From Clostridium akagii DSM 12554 (GTDB lineage Bacteria > Bacillota > Clostridia > Clostridiales > Clostridiaceae), in assembly GCF_000686725.1 (NCBI RefSeq), contig NZ_JMLK01000007.1, positions 186,001-250,000 on the forward strand: a DNA stretch of 64,000 nt, written 5' to 3'. Positions within the stretch are counted from its first letter, which is position 1, and each line of letters opens with the position of its first letter. The notes below the pieces were generated by a model. The model did not search any database, was not told the DNA's origin, and worked only from the letters and a program-made list of their open reading frames with translations. The translations under genes were made by a program, and so were the position numbers. Positions 54,733 through 63,399 of the stretch are shown piece by piece.

Positions 54733-54795
54733 TTGACTAAGGGTTAGGTTTGTTTTATAATAGCCCTATAGTGCAACCGATTGCACTATAGGGCT
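54733..54795 (+). promoter_or_regulatory. Enzyme-operon promoter with LacI operator in a 34-bp palindrome
   Basis: TTGACT (54733-54738), 17-bp spacer, TATAAT (54756-54761), 10 bp, then operator TGCAACCGATTGCA (54772-54785). The symmetry extends to 54762-54795 with a single central mismatch, so the palindrome begins right after the -10 box. Confidence 0.9.
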
Positions 54796-54814
54796 TAAGG
54801 AAGGACTATTTAAT

Positions 54815-56764
54815 ATGATAATCAATAAAATAGGATTAAATGATTTGTATAATGCTATATCTAAAGAGTACCTATTAACTAATGGATTAGGGGGATTTTC
54901 AAGCGCTTCTATTTGTGGATGTAATATAAATAAATATAATGCATTACTTGTTGCAGCATTAACTCCCCCAGTGAGCAGAAGGGTTTTACTTTCAAAGTTA
55001 GATGAAACTATTTGTATAGAAAATGAAAAATATAAGATTTATACTAATCAATACCATTCAGGTGAAGTTGAAAAAGGATTTATGTTTCAGCAAGATTTCC
55101 AATATGATTATTTTCCTATATTTAATTATATTGTGAAGGGAGTCATAATAGAAAAGAAAATTACTATGGTTTATAGCGAAAATAAAACGGTAATCACATA
55201 CAACATAATCAATAATAGTAAACCGATGAAAATGGTCATTGATGTTTTGGTAAATAACAGGGATCATCACCAGATAACAAAAAAATATGATTTTAAGTGT
55301 AAGCAAATTACTAATAAAAATGGAACTAATATAAGTTTTGATACTAACGATACTCAGCTTTTTTTACAATCAGATAAAGGGACGTACAGTGAAAAAAACC
55401 AGTGGAATAGGAGTATTTATTATAAGGAAGAAAATGATCGAGGGTTCAAGGCAAATGAATATGATTTTAAGGCTGGAGTCTTTGAAATTTTCTTAAAGCC
55501 TATGGAAAAAATTAATTTTACTATTGTAGCTTCCACAGAAGAAATAAATGATACTCAAGGTGAAAATTATTTTATAAATGAGATTAATAGAAAAGATGAA
55601 CTTATAAAAAATATTACGAATTGTGATGAAAAGATGAAGGTATTGGCATTTGCCTGTGATCAGTTTATTGTAGAGAGGCAGTCCACAAAATCAGCTACAG
55701 TAATAGCTGGATATCCTTGGTTTACCGATTGGGGCAGGGATACTATGATAGCTTTTACAGGACTAACACTTGTAACAGGGAGATATAAAGATGCAAGAGA
55801 AATACTTCTCACGTTCTCACAATATATTAAAAATGGACTAGTACCTAATATGTTCCCAGATAATGGGCAAGAGCCACTATATAACACGGTAGATGCTAGT
55901 TTATGGTATTTTATTGCTGTTTACAAATACCTTAAATATACAGGGGATTATGATTTTGTGAAGAATAATATATTTATGCATCTAACAGAAATTATAGAGT
56001 CTTATATGAATGGAACTGATTTTAATATTGGTATGGATAAAAAAGACTGCCTGCTTATTGCTGGCAATGAAGATACTCAGATAACATGGATGGATGTTAA
56101 AATAGGAAATTTTGCAGTTACGCCGAGGCAAGGGAAGGCAGTAGAAATAAACGCATTATGGTATAACGCCATATGTATTTACATGGAACTTTGCAGAAAT
56201 TTTAATGTAGATTGTAAAAACTATGAAATTATAAAACAAAATGTTGTTAATAATTTTATAAAACAATTTTGGAATGATGATAAATCATATCTTTATGATT
56301 ATATTAATGAAAATGAAGCTAATGAGGATATAAGACCTAATGCAATTATAGCTATAGGTCTACCATTTGAAATAGTTCCCAAAGAGTTTGCATTAAAAAT
56401 AATTGCCACTGCTTTTGAAGAATTGTATACAATTTATGGACTCAGAAGTCTTAACACGGGAAACGAAAAGTACAAAGGTCAGTATATAGGGGATACCGAG
56501 ACTAGAGATTTATCGTATCACCAAGGACCAGTATGGACATGGCTTATGGGACCATTTATAACTGCTATTAATAGGTATTACAAAGATAAGGAATTTACAA
56601 AACAAATTTTCGAATTATTTTATCAGCAAGTTGAGGATAAGTGTATTGGAAATGTTTCTGAAATATTAGAGGGAGATTATCCACACCTGGCAAGAGCATG
56701 TTCGGCTCAGGCTTGGGGCGTAGGAGAAATGATGAGAGTTTATTATGAAGAAGTAAAAGAGTAA
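54815..56764 (+). CDS. Amylo-alpha-1,6-glucosidase (glycogen debranching enzyme family)
   Basis: A 649-residue enzyme with an N-terminal GDE_N beta domain (about 1-240; LLTNGLGGFSS and SRRVLLSKLDE are typical) and a C-terminal alpha/alpha-barrel (about 270-645) of the GH133 type. The catalytic region is recognisable in GYPWFTDWGRDTMIAFTGL and in the conserved PRQGKAVEINALWYNA, ETRDLSYHQGPVWTWLMGPF and YPHLARACSAQAWGVGE segments. It removes alpha-1,6-linked glucose from limit dextrins and so completes maltodextrin breakdown with the GH13 and GH65 enzymes. It is the first gene of the operon controlled by the palindromic operator just upstream. Confidence 0.92.
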   Translation: MIINKIGLNDLYNAISKEYLLTNGLGGFSSASICGCNINKYNALLVAALTPPVSRRVLLSKLDETICIENEKYKIYTNQYHSGEVEKGFMFQQDFQYDYFPIFNYIVKGVIIEKKITMVYSENKTVITYNIINNSKPMKMVIDVLVNNRDHHQITKKYDFKCKQITNKNGTNISFDTNDTQLFLQSDKGTYSEKNQWNRSIYYKEENDRGFKANEYDFKAGVFEIFLKPMEKINFTIVASTEEINDTQGENYFINEINRKDELIKNITNCDEKMKVLAFACDQFIVERQSTKSATVIAGYPWFTDWGRDTMIAFTGLTLVTGRYKDAREILLTFSQYIKNGLVPNMFPDNGQEPLYNTVDASLWYFIAVYKYLKYTGDYDFVKNNIFMHLTEIIESYMNGTDFNIGMDKKDCLLIAGNEDTQITWMDVKIGNFAVTPRQGKAVEINALWYNAICIYMELCRNFNVDCKNYEIIKQNVVNNFIKQFWNDDKSYLYDYINENEANEDIRPNAIIAIGLPFEIVPKEFALKIIATAFEELYTIYGLRSLNTGNEKYKGQYIGDTETRDLSYHQGPVWTWLMGPFITAINRYYKDKEFTKQIFELFYQQVEDKCIGNVSEILEGDYPHLARACSAQAWGVGEMMRVYYEEVKE

Positions 56765-56815
56765 TGGGCTAGATACATTGGGCAATGTGTTTATTCACAA
56801 ATTAGGAGGATGAAT

Positions 56816-57466
56816 ATGAAGAAAATAGAAGCTTGTATCTTTGATTTGGATGGAGTCATTGTAGATACTGCAAAATATCACTATATGGCATGGAAAAAAT
56901 TAGCTAATGAGCTTGGCTTTGAGTTTACAGAAGAGCAAAATGAAAAACTTAAAGGTGTAAGTAGGATGGATTCTTTAGATATACTTTTGAAATTTGGAAA
57001 TGTAAATGTGAGTTATGAAGAAAAATGTTTATTGGCAGAAAAAAAGAATAATTGGTATGTGGAATTTATTTCAAATATAAAAGATGAAGATATTCTACCA
57101 GGTGCTAAAGAATTTCTTCAAATAGTAATAAATAATAATATTAAAACAGCATTAGGTTCGGTAAGTAAAAATGCTATGACAATATTAACTAAACTTGGCC
57201 TTGAAAATTATTTTAATTCTATAATTGATGGCAATAAGGTAGTAAATGCAAAACCAAATCCCGAAGTGTTTTTATTAGGAGCCAAAGAACTAAATGTACT
57301 TCCTAAAAATTGTGTTGTTTTTGAAGATGCTGAGGCAGGAATACAAGCCGCTGTAAATGCTGGAATGTATTCTATTGGTATAGGGGATAGGGGAATTTTA
57401 AGTGGAGCAAATTTTGTTATAAATTCCCTTGAAGAAATGGAAATTGATAAGTTTCAGTTATTATAA
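56816..57466 (+). CDS. pgmB: Beta-phosphoglucomutase
   Basis: A 216-residue haloacid-dehalogenase family mutase that converts beta-glucose-1-phosphate to glucose-6-phosphate. The nucleophile D10 and acid/base D12 lie in CIFDLDGVIVDT; the cap domain has KLKGVSRMDSLDILL, which contains the substrate-discriminating arginine. TALGSVSKNA and KPNPEVFLLGAKEL supply motifs II and III, and VFEDAEAGIQAAVNAGM binds magnesium. I choose the second ATG at 56816, which is 6 bp from AGGAGG, over the one directly adjoining it. Its partner is the maltose phosphorylase gene next to it. Confidence 0.95.
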   Translation: MKKIEACIFDLDGVIVDTAKYHYMAWKKLANELGFEFTEEQNEKLKGVSRMDSLDILLKFGNVNVSYEEKCLLAEKKNNWYVEFISNIKDEDILPGAKEFLQIVINNNIKTALGSVSKNAMTILTKLGLENYFNSIIDGNKVVNAKPNPEVFLLGAKELNVLPKNCVVFEDAEAGIQAAVNAGMYSIGIGDRGILSGANFVINSLEEMEIDKFQLL

Positions 57467-57493
57467 AATTTAAATTAGAATAGGAGGATTAAC

Positions 57494-59791
57494 GTGAAAA
57501 GGTATTTAGAGTTAGACCCTTGGAATATTGTTGAAAACAGCTTTAATGATATAAATAATAAGGTATCAGAAAGTATTTTTAGTTTGGGAAATGGTTATAT
57601 GGGACAAAGAGCTAATTTCGAAGAAGGATATACAGGAAGTACACTTGCTGGCACATATATGGCAGGGATTTATTATCCGGATAAAACAAAGTTTGGATGG
57701 TGGAAAAATGGATACCCAGAATATTTTGCAAAAGTATTAAATTGTACAAATTGGATTGGTATTGATGTTTATATTGAGGATACAAAACTTGATATAGCGC
57801 AATGTGATGTTAGTAATTTCAGCAGAATATTAAATATGAAAGAGGGTTATTTATATAGAAGTTTTATTGCCACACTTAAGAGTGGTAATGAGGTGAAAAT
57901 TGAGACTAAAAGATTTGTAAGTATAGTAGATAAAGAAATTGGTGCTATAGAGTATTCAATAACTCCCTTAAATTTTAATGGCAATATAACAATATCACCG
58001 TACTTAGACGGTGACATTAAAAACGAGGATGCTAATTATGATGAAAAATTTTGGGAAACAATATCAAAACAAACAGGACTAGGTAATGCATATTTAACTC
58101 TAAAAACAAAAAAAACTGATTTTTATCTTTGCTCAGCTATGAAATATGACATTTTTAAAGATAATGCAAAAGTAGCTTGTGAAATAGAAATGATAGAAAA
58201 AGAAAAATTAGTAGGGAATGTAGTGAGGTTAAATTTGATCAAGGACGAAAGAATGACCATTTTTAAATATGTGGCAAATGTTACTTCAAGAGATTTTAAA
58301 ATACATGAACTAACTGAAATAGCAAAACAAAAATTAAATAAGGCATACATTAAAGGATTTTCTAAAATGGCTGAAGAACAGGCTAATGCTTGGGAAGAAA
58401 AATGGAAGGCTAGCGATATAATTATCCAGGGGGATTTAGCAGCTCAGCAAGCAATTAGGTTTAATATTTTTCAATTGAATCAGACTTATACAGGTGAAGA
58501 TTCAAGACTTAATATTGGACCAAAGGGATTTACTGGAGAAAAGTATGGTGGGAGTACATACTGGGATACTGAAGCTTATTGTGTTCCATTTTATTTATCT
58601 ACAGCAGATGAAAAAATATCAAAAAATCTTTTAATATATAGGTATAAGCAACTAGACAAGGCAAAAGAAAATGCAAGAAAATTGGGATATAAAAAGGGTG
58701 CATTGTATCCAATGGTAACTATGAACGGTGAAGAATGTCACAATGAATGGGAAATTACCTTTGAAGAAATACACAGAAATGGTGCAGTAGCCTATGCAAT
58801 ATATAACTATGTAAATTATACTGGGGACAAAGAATATTTAACACGGTATGGAGTAGATGTGCTTATTGAAATATCACGATTTTGGGAAGAAAGAGTGAAT
58901 TATTCACAGGAAAAAAATAAATATGTAATTTTAGGTGTTACTGGGCCAAATGAATATGAAAATAATGTGAATAATAATTGGTATACTAATAGAATAGCAG
59001 TTTGGACCATGGAATATACCATAAAGGTTTTATCAAATATAAAGGATGAAGAACCTAAGAAATATGAAGATTTGATAAAGAAATTGAAAATTCAAGTTAG
59101 CGAAGTTGACAAGTGGAAAGATATCATAGAAAATATGTTTTATCCTAAGAATGAAAAATTGGGTATATTTCTTCAACAAGATGGTTATATGGATAAAGAA
59201 CAGATTTTAGTTGACGCGTTACCTAAAGAAAACCTACCAATAAATAAGCATTGGTCTTGGGATAGAATATTGAGATCCTGTTTTATAAAACAGGCAGATG
59301 TACTTCAAGGATTGTATTTTCTTCAGCACTTATATGATTTGGAAACCATACGTAAAAACTATGAATTTTATGAGCCAAGAACTGTACATGAATCCTCATT
59401 ATCTCCATGTATTCATTCAATTTTAGCATCTAAGCTAGATATGAAAGAAAAGGCTTATGAAATGTATTTGAGAACATCAAGACTGGACATAGATAATTAT
59501 AATGATGATACCGAAGATGGTTGTCACATAACTAGTATGGCAGGAACTTGGATGTCTATTGTGGAGGGGTTTGGAGGACTTAAAGTAAAAGATGATATAT
59601 TGACATTAGATCCTTCTATACCAAAAGAATGGCAATTATTTTCTTTTAAAATTCGCTATAGAGGTTTTTTAATTAAAGTTAAAGTAACCGAAAACAGCAT
59701 AGAAATTACTAATGATAGCTCTGAGAAGTTACACATTATAGTAAAGAAAAAGGATTATATAATTTTAGGTAGTATAACTATAAAGGTATAA
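57494..59791 (+). CDS. Maltose phosphorylase, glycoside hydrolase family 65
   Basis: A 765-residue enzyme that splits maltose with phosphate into glucose and beta-glucose-1-phosphate. The N-terminal beta-sandwich (about 1-270) is linked to an alpha/alpha barrel (about 310-690) and a small C-terminal sheet. The general acid is E487 in GVTGPNEYENN, the same number as in Lactobacillus brevis maltose phosphorylase. The acceptor loop HNEWEITFEEIHRNG matches maltose phosphorylases rather than trehalose or kojibiose phosphorylases. Phosphate is held near the C-terminal part of the barrel (TVHESSLSPC). It follows pgmB by 27 bp, the usual pairing. Confidence 0.95.
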   Translation: MKRYLELDPWNIVENSFNDINNKVSESIFSLGNGYMGQRANFEEGYTGSTLAGTYMAGIYYPDKTKFGWWKNGYPEYFAKVLNCTNWIGIDVYIEDTKLDIAQCDVSNFSRILNMKEGYLYRSFIATLKSGNEVKIETKRFVSIVDKEIGAIEYSITPLNFNGNITISPYLDGDIKNEDANYDEKFWETISKQTGLGNAYLTLKTKKTDFYLCSAMKYDIFKDNAKVACEIEMIEKEKLVGNVVRLNLIKDERMTIFKYVANVTSRDFKIHELTEIAKQKLNKAYIKGFSKMAEEQANAWEEKWKASDIIIQGDLAAQQAIRFNIFQLNQTYTGEDSRLNIGPKGFTGEKYGGSTYWDTEAYCVPFYLSTADEKISKNLLIYRYKQLDKAKENARKLGYKKGALYPMVTMNGEECHNEWEITFEEIHRNGAVAYAIYNYVNYTGDKEYLTRYGVDVLIEISRFWEERVNYSQEKNKYVILGVTGPNEYENNVNNNWYTNRIAVWTMEYTIKVLSNIKDEEPKKYEDLIKKLKIQVSEVDKWKDIIENMFYPKNEKLGIFLQQDGYMDKEQILVDALPKENLPINKHWSWDRILRSCFIKQADVLQGLYFLQHLYDLETIRKNYEFYEPRTVHESSLSPCIHSILASKLDMKEKAYEMYLRTSRLDIDNYNDDTEDGCHITSMAGTWMSIVEGFGGLKVKDDILTLDPSIPKEWQLFSFKIRYRGFLIKVKVTENSIEITNDSSEKLHIIVKKKDYIILGSITIKV

Positions 59792-59924
59792 TAAAAATTA
59801 TTATTATATAGAATAATGACTAGTAGCCTTATGAAGAAAAATTAACAAATTGTTTTCTTGTAAATAATCTATAGTGTGATAAGGTCATATTATAGATTTA
59901 TTTGTTATACAAGGAGGGACACAA

Positions 59925-60317
59925 TTGAATAGATACTCAAATTTTTTTAAAAATACGTTTAAAAATTCATATGGTTTAGATAACCTTTCTAAATATTTAT
60001 TACTTGTAGGTGTATTGTTTTTATTAAATAGAAATATAATCACTCTTGTAGTAGGAATAATATTAATAGGTTATGCAGCATGGAGGGTCATTTCTAAAAA
60101 TAAATACAAAAGAAATCAGGAATTACAATCTTTTAATAGAGTACTTATCATAATAGGACAAAAATTTTACAGAATAAAATATAAGTTCAATGAGTTTAGA
60201 AAATATAAGGTTTTTAAGTGTCCAGAATGTTCTCAAAAGCTTAGAGTACCTAGAAAAAAAGGAAAAGTAACTATAAATTGTAAAAAATGTGGTAAACAGT
60301 TTAAAGCAAAAACTTGA
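59925..60317 (+). CDS. Small membrane protein with C-terminal zinc ribbon
   Basis: A 130-residue protein of unknown function. Residues about 22-60 form two closely spaced hydrophobic helices (LLLVGVLFLL and TLVVGIILIGYAAW). A basic region follows, and the last 37 residues form a zinc ribbon with two CxxC knuckles: FKCPECSQKLRVPRKKGKV then INCKKCGKQFKAKT. The start is TTG at 59925 after AAGGAGGG. Such ribbons resemble the RNA-polymerase or zinc-ribbon domain found in many small uncharacterised Firmicute membrane proteins. It is not obviously linked to the maltose genes and is convergent with cheV. Confidence 0.75.
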   Translation: MNRYSNFFKNTFKNSYGLDNLSKYLLLVGVLFLLNRNIITLVVGIILIGYAAWRVISKNKYKRNQELQSFNRVLIIIGQKFYRIKYKFNEFRKYKVFKCPECSQKLRVPRKKGKVTINCKKCGKQFKAKT

Positions 60318-60319
60318 AA

Positions 60320-60378
60320 AAAAGTGACAAGTGATAAGCTAAGGGCAAAATCCCCTTTACTTATCACTTGTCACTTTT
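60320..60378. terminator. Bidirectional terminator between convergent genes
   Basis: Perfect outer 18-bp stem 60320-60337 / 60361-60378, with an A-rich left and T-rich right end and an inner AAGGG/CCCTT stem. Both the zinc-ribbon gene and cheV end here. Confidence 0.85.
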
Positions 60379-60379
60379 C

Positions 60380-61300
60380 TTAGGCAGTTTTTTCTTGTGA
60401 TTTTTCAATAAAATCGTCAATCATATTAACTAAAAGTCCTACTTCCGGTTTGCTAAGTTGACCATCAGCACCAACGGAGTCACCTTTATGTCTTAAATTA
60501 TCTGTTATAAGTGAAGAAAATATAATAATAGGTAATTTATTTAAATATGGATTTTCTTTTATTGCTCGGGTAAGAGTAAGTCCATCTAATTGAGGCATTT
60601 CAATATCTGTAATAAGAATTTGCACATCTTCTTTGAAATTTTCCTTTTTATTTTCGGCTATTAGTAGTAGAGCATCTAATGCTTGTTGTCCATCGTCAAA
60701 GAATGTTAGATATTTAAAACCAGCTTTTTTTAATGTATCGGATAAAAGCCTTCTAATTAATGGAGAATCATCAGCTAAAAATAGTTTAATATCTCCTCTG
60801 TCTCTATAATCAACATTTACAATTTTATCTGCATTAATACCCGTACTTGGGTTAATATCTGTAACTATTTTTTCAAAGTCTAGCATAAGTATTATTTTTT
60901 CATCCATTATAATATTACCAACTATTAGTGAATTTGTAGATATGTCATCAGGTTTTAGAATTTCAGTCCATTTAATACGATGAACTCCTACGATGTCATC
61001 AATACTAAAAGCCACTCTAATTTTATTAAACTCACATACTATTACTTTGGATAATACTTTAGTTTTACTTTCCTTATCTAAAACATATTTTAAATCGACT
61101 AGTGTCAATATGGTATTTCTGGACAATATTAGTCCTGCGATAGAAGGATGAGCCTCTGGCAGTTTTGTTATGGTGCTGGACTGCACATCTAAAATCTCTT
61201 TTACTTTTATCACGTTTATTGCATAATGATGTTCGCCTACTACAAATTCTATTATTTCAACTTCACCTGTGCCGGATTCCAATAATATATCATTGTTCAT
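60380..61300 (-). CDS. cheV: Chemotaxis coupling protein CheV
   Basis: A 306-residue fusion of an N-terminal CheW-like domain (about 15-160; EIIEFVVGEHHYAINVIKVKEIL and PSIAGLILSRNTILTLVDL) and a C-terminal receiver domain (about 172-300). The phosphoacceptor is D232 in ILITDIEMPQLDG, with the acidic pair DD at 177-178 and the conserved lysine in GQLSKPEVG. CheV links receptors to CheA and takes part in adaptation when phosphorylated. I use the ATG at 61300 behind GAGGTGGGAT. It is a lone gene; the chemoreceptor at 31885 is a possible partner. Confidence 0.95.
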   Translation of the reverse strand: MNNDILLESGTGEVEIIEFVVGEHHYAINVIKVKEILDVQSSTITKLPEAHPSIAGLILSRNTILTLVDLKYVLDKESKTKVLSKVIVCEFNKIRVAFSIDDIVGVHRIKWTEILKPDDISTNSLIVGNIIMDEKIILMLDFEKIVTDINPSTGINADKIVNVDYRDRGDIKLFLADDSPLIRRLLSDTLKKAGFKYLTFFDDGQQALDALLLIAENKKENFKEDVQILITDIEMPQLDGLTLTRAIKENPYLNKLPIIIFSSLITDNLRHKGDSVGADGQLSKPEVGLLVNMIDDFIEKSQEKTA

Positions 61301-61520
61301 AATATCCCACCTCACCATTTTTTAATAATTATACTATACATATAGTATCTCGTACAATTATTAAGCTAACTTTATAGACTACATAGATTATATTATATTA
61401 ATAGGTTCTAAGCAATTTGTATAGTTCTAGCGTTGCTTAAAAAAACAGCTAAATTAAGTAAGAATATGATATAATATTAGGAATGTTATATGACATATTA
61501 AATTTATCAAGGGGGTAATT

Positions 61521-61970
61521 ATGAGTTATACAATTGGAAAACAAAAGAAAATAGCATTAATAGCACATGACAATAGAAAGGAAGCTTTGATCACTTGGGC
61601 AAAAGAAAATAAAAGCACCCTAAGAAAACATTTCCTTTGTGGTACAGGCACTACTGCAAAACTTATTTCAGAGAATGTAGGGTTACCTATAAAAGCATAT
61701 AAAAGTGGACCACTAGGCGGGGATGAACAGATTGGGGCGGCTATTGTTAATGGTGAAGTTGATTTTATGATTTTTTTCTGGGATCCTTTGACTTCACAGC
61801 CTCATGATCCAGATGTGAAAGCCCTTCTTAGAATTTCAGTTATGTATGATATTCCCGTTGCTATGAGTAAATCAACGGCTGATTTTTTAATGAAATCCGC
61901 GCTTTTGGATGAAGAGTATGAAACTCATGAAATTGATTATTATGATAAAATAAGAAAAGAAAATTTTTAA
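61521..61970 (+). CDS. mgsA: Methylglyoxal synthase
   Basis: A 149-residue enzyme that converts dihydroxyacetone phosphate to methylglyoxal and phosphate, an overflow route when phosphate is short or sugar phosphates build up. Key residues are H16 (IALIAHDNRK), the phosphate-binding CGTGTTAK (40-47), the catalytic D68 in SGPLGGDEQIG, D88 in FFWDPLT and H95 in QPHDPDV, all in the right register with E. coli MgsA. The ATG follows AAGGGGG. Single gene with its own terminator. It fits a strain with strong sugar uptake such as suggested by this window. Confidence 0.97.
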   Translation: MSYTIGKQKKIALIAHDNRKEALITWAKENKSTLRKHFLCGTGTTAKLISENVGLPIKAYKSGPLGGDEQIGAAIVNGEVDFMIFFWDPLTSQPHDPDVKALLRISVMYDIPVAMSKSTADFLMKSALLDEEYETHEIDYYDKIRKENF

Positions 61971-62047
61971 AAATATAAACCTGTGTAGAACAAAGTGTGC
62001 TTATGTGGAAAGTGCATTTTTATTAAAAAATGTTATGAAATAACGGA

Positions 62048-62091
62048 AATCCCAAATTTGTTAAAATACAAATTTGGGATTGTTTTATTTT
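62048..62091 (+). terminator. Rho-independent terminator
   Basis: Perfect 13-bp inverted repeat 62048-62060 / 62069-62081 followed by TTTTATTTT. Confidence 0.9.
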
Positions 62092-62253
62092 AATAAAACA
62101 ACAAACATGGTAAAAAACTACAATAAATGAAGAATAAACAAGATAATAAGAATTAAACGGGATAAAATACTGGATTTTGCATGCAACATCAACTTAACAA
62201 ATCTGTTTATATGTATTATTATGGTATTATAAATAAAAAATGGGGGGATAAAT

Positions 62254-63399
62254 ATGAAGGATTATAATTTTTTTAAAGATTTTAGAAGCAATATAATTTC
62301 ACAATATGAGGATTGTAATGCATATAAATTATTATGTAGCAGTCAATTCTACGACCCTAGCAAAGATTTAAATATGGAAGTGGACATGGAAAGAGTTCCA
62401 TTTATTGAAACAACACTATTTAAAAAATCAGCTAATATGTATACAATATTATTAAGAACTGAACCTAAAAATTTGGAGAAATGGACTGTATCAAGCAGTA
62501 CAAGTGGGGATCCAAGCATTGTTGGTAGAAGTAAAAAAGACATGTTACAAATAAAAGAATTCATTCAACTTGAACAAGAAAGAATGGATACTTCAAGTGA
62601 GTATAATTGTGTGTTTTATCCTGAGCCAGAGGTTATGAAGAAATATAAAAGTACACAGATATTGGACAGGCCTACAGAATCATATATAGGAAATATACTC
62701 AGTATATTTCCATATAGTGAAAATACAAATTATTTATTGCACCCGTCTGAAGGCGAATTTTCTGTTGATATGGAATATTTTATAAAATTTTTGAATGAAC
62801 ATAACCATAAAGACGATCATGTTTCTTTAAGAGGATCAACACCTTTGCTTTATAATGCTACTCAGCAACTAAAAGAGAGAATGAAACCCTTTAATCTGGG
62901 TGAAAGTGCTATAGTACACACGGGTGGAGGTGGCTTTGATGGTAAAAAGGGTACTATAAATATAGGTACTAAAATAGAAAGGTGGAGATTTGTTGAGGAG
63001 GTTTCTAGCTTTTTTGGTATACCTGAAGAAAATTTTATTGACACATACTCTTTTACAGAAAATACCTTTCCAATAACAGGACATTATTCTAAAGAGCAAA
63101 AGGATTATCTTTTTCATATACCTAGGTGGGGAAAAGTTATAATACGGGATATAAAGACATTAAGGCCACTTCATAAACAAGGGGATAGAGGTTTGATTCA
63201 GATGCTTAATGCTTATGGGACTTCTTCTTTTGCTGGAGCATCCATAATGGTAGATGATATGGCAGAGATAGTTTCTGAGACCAGATGCCCTGAATGCAAC
63301 GCAGAAGTTATGACAATAAAAATTATTGGCAGGGTTAAAGGTTCAGAAGCTAAGGGATGTGGAGCTACATTGGATATAAAGGAGGTAGTAAAGGCATGA
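62254..63399 (+). CDS. LuxE-like acyl-protein synthetase / acyl-activating enzyme
   Basis: A 381-residue member of the acyl-protein synthetase (LuxE) family of the adenylating superfamily. Known members use ATP to activate a fatty acid, hold it on a cysteine near the C-terminus and pass it to the LuxC reductase. Visible features are the P-loop-like SSSTSGDP (81-88), SIFPYSENTNYLLHP, the glycine run HTGGGGFDGKKG (about 223-234), TYSFTENTFPIT, and a C-terminal CPEC ... KGCGATLD region. C369 is in the right place for the acyl-carrying cysteine of LuxE (inference). The ATG follows GGGGGG. It overlaps the LuxC-like gene by 4 bp, so the two form a fatty-acid reductase pair. Confidence 0.85.
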   Translation: MKDYNFFKDFRSNIISQYEDCNAYKLLCSSQFYDPSKDLNMEVDMERVPFIETTLFKKSANMYTILLRTEPKNLEKWTVSSSTSGDPSIVGRSKKDMLQIKEFIQLEQERMDTSSEYNCVFYPEPEVMKKYKSTQILDRPTESYIGNILSIFPYSENTNYLLHPSEGEFSVDMEYFIKFLNEHNHKDDHVSLRGSTPLLYNATQQLKERMKPFNLGESAIVHTGGGGFDGKKGTINIGTKIERWRFVEEVSSFFGIPEENFIDTYSFTENTFPITGHYSKEQKDYLFHIPRWGKVIIRDIKTLRPLHKQGDRGLIQMLNAYGTSSFAGASIMVDDMAEIVSETRCPECNAEVMTIKIIGRVKGSEAKGCGATLDIKEVVKA

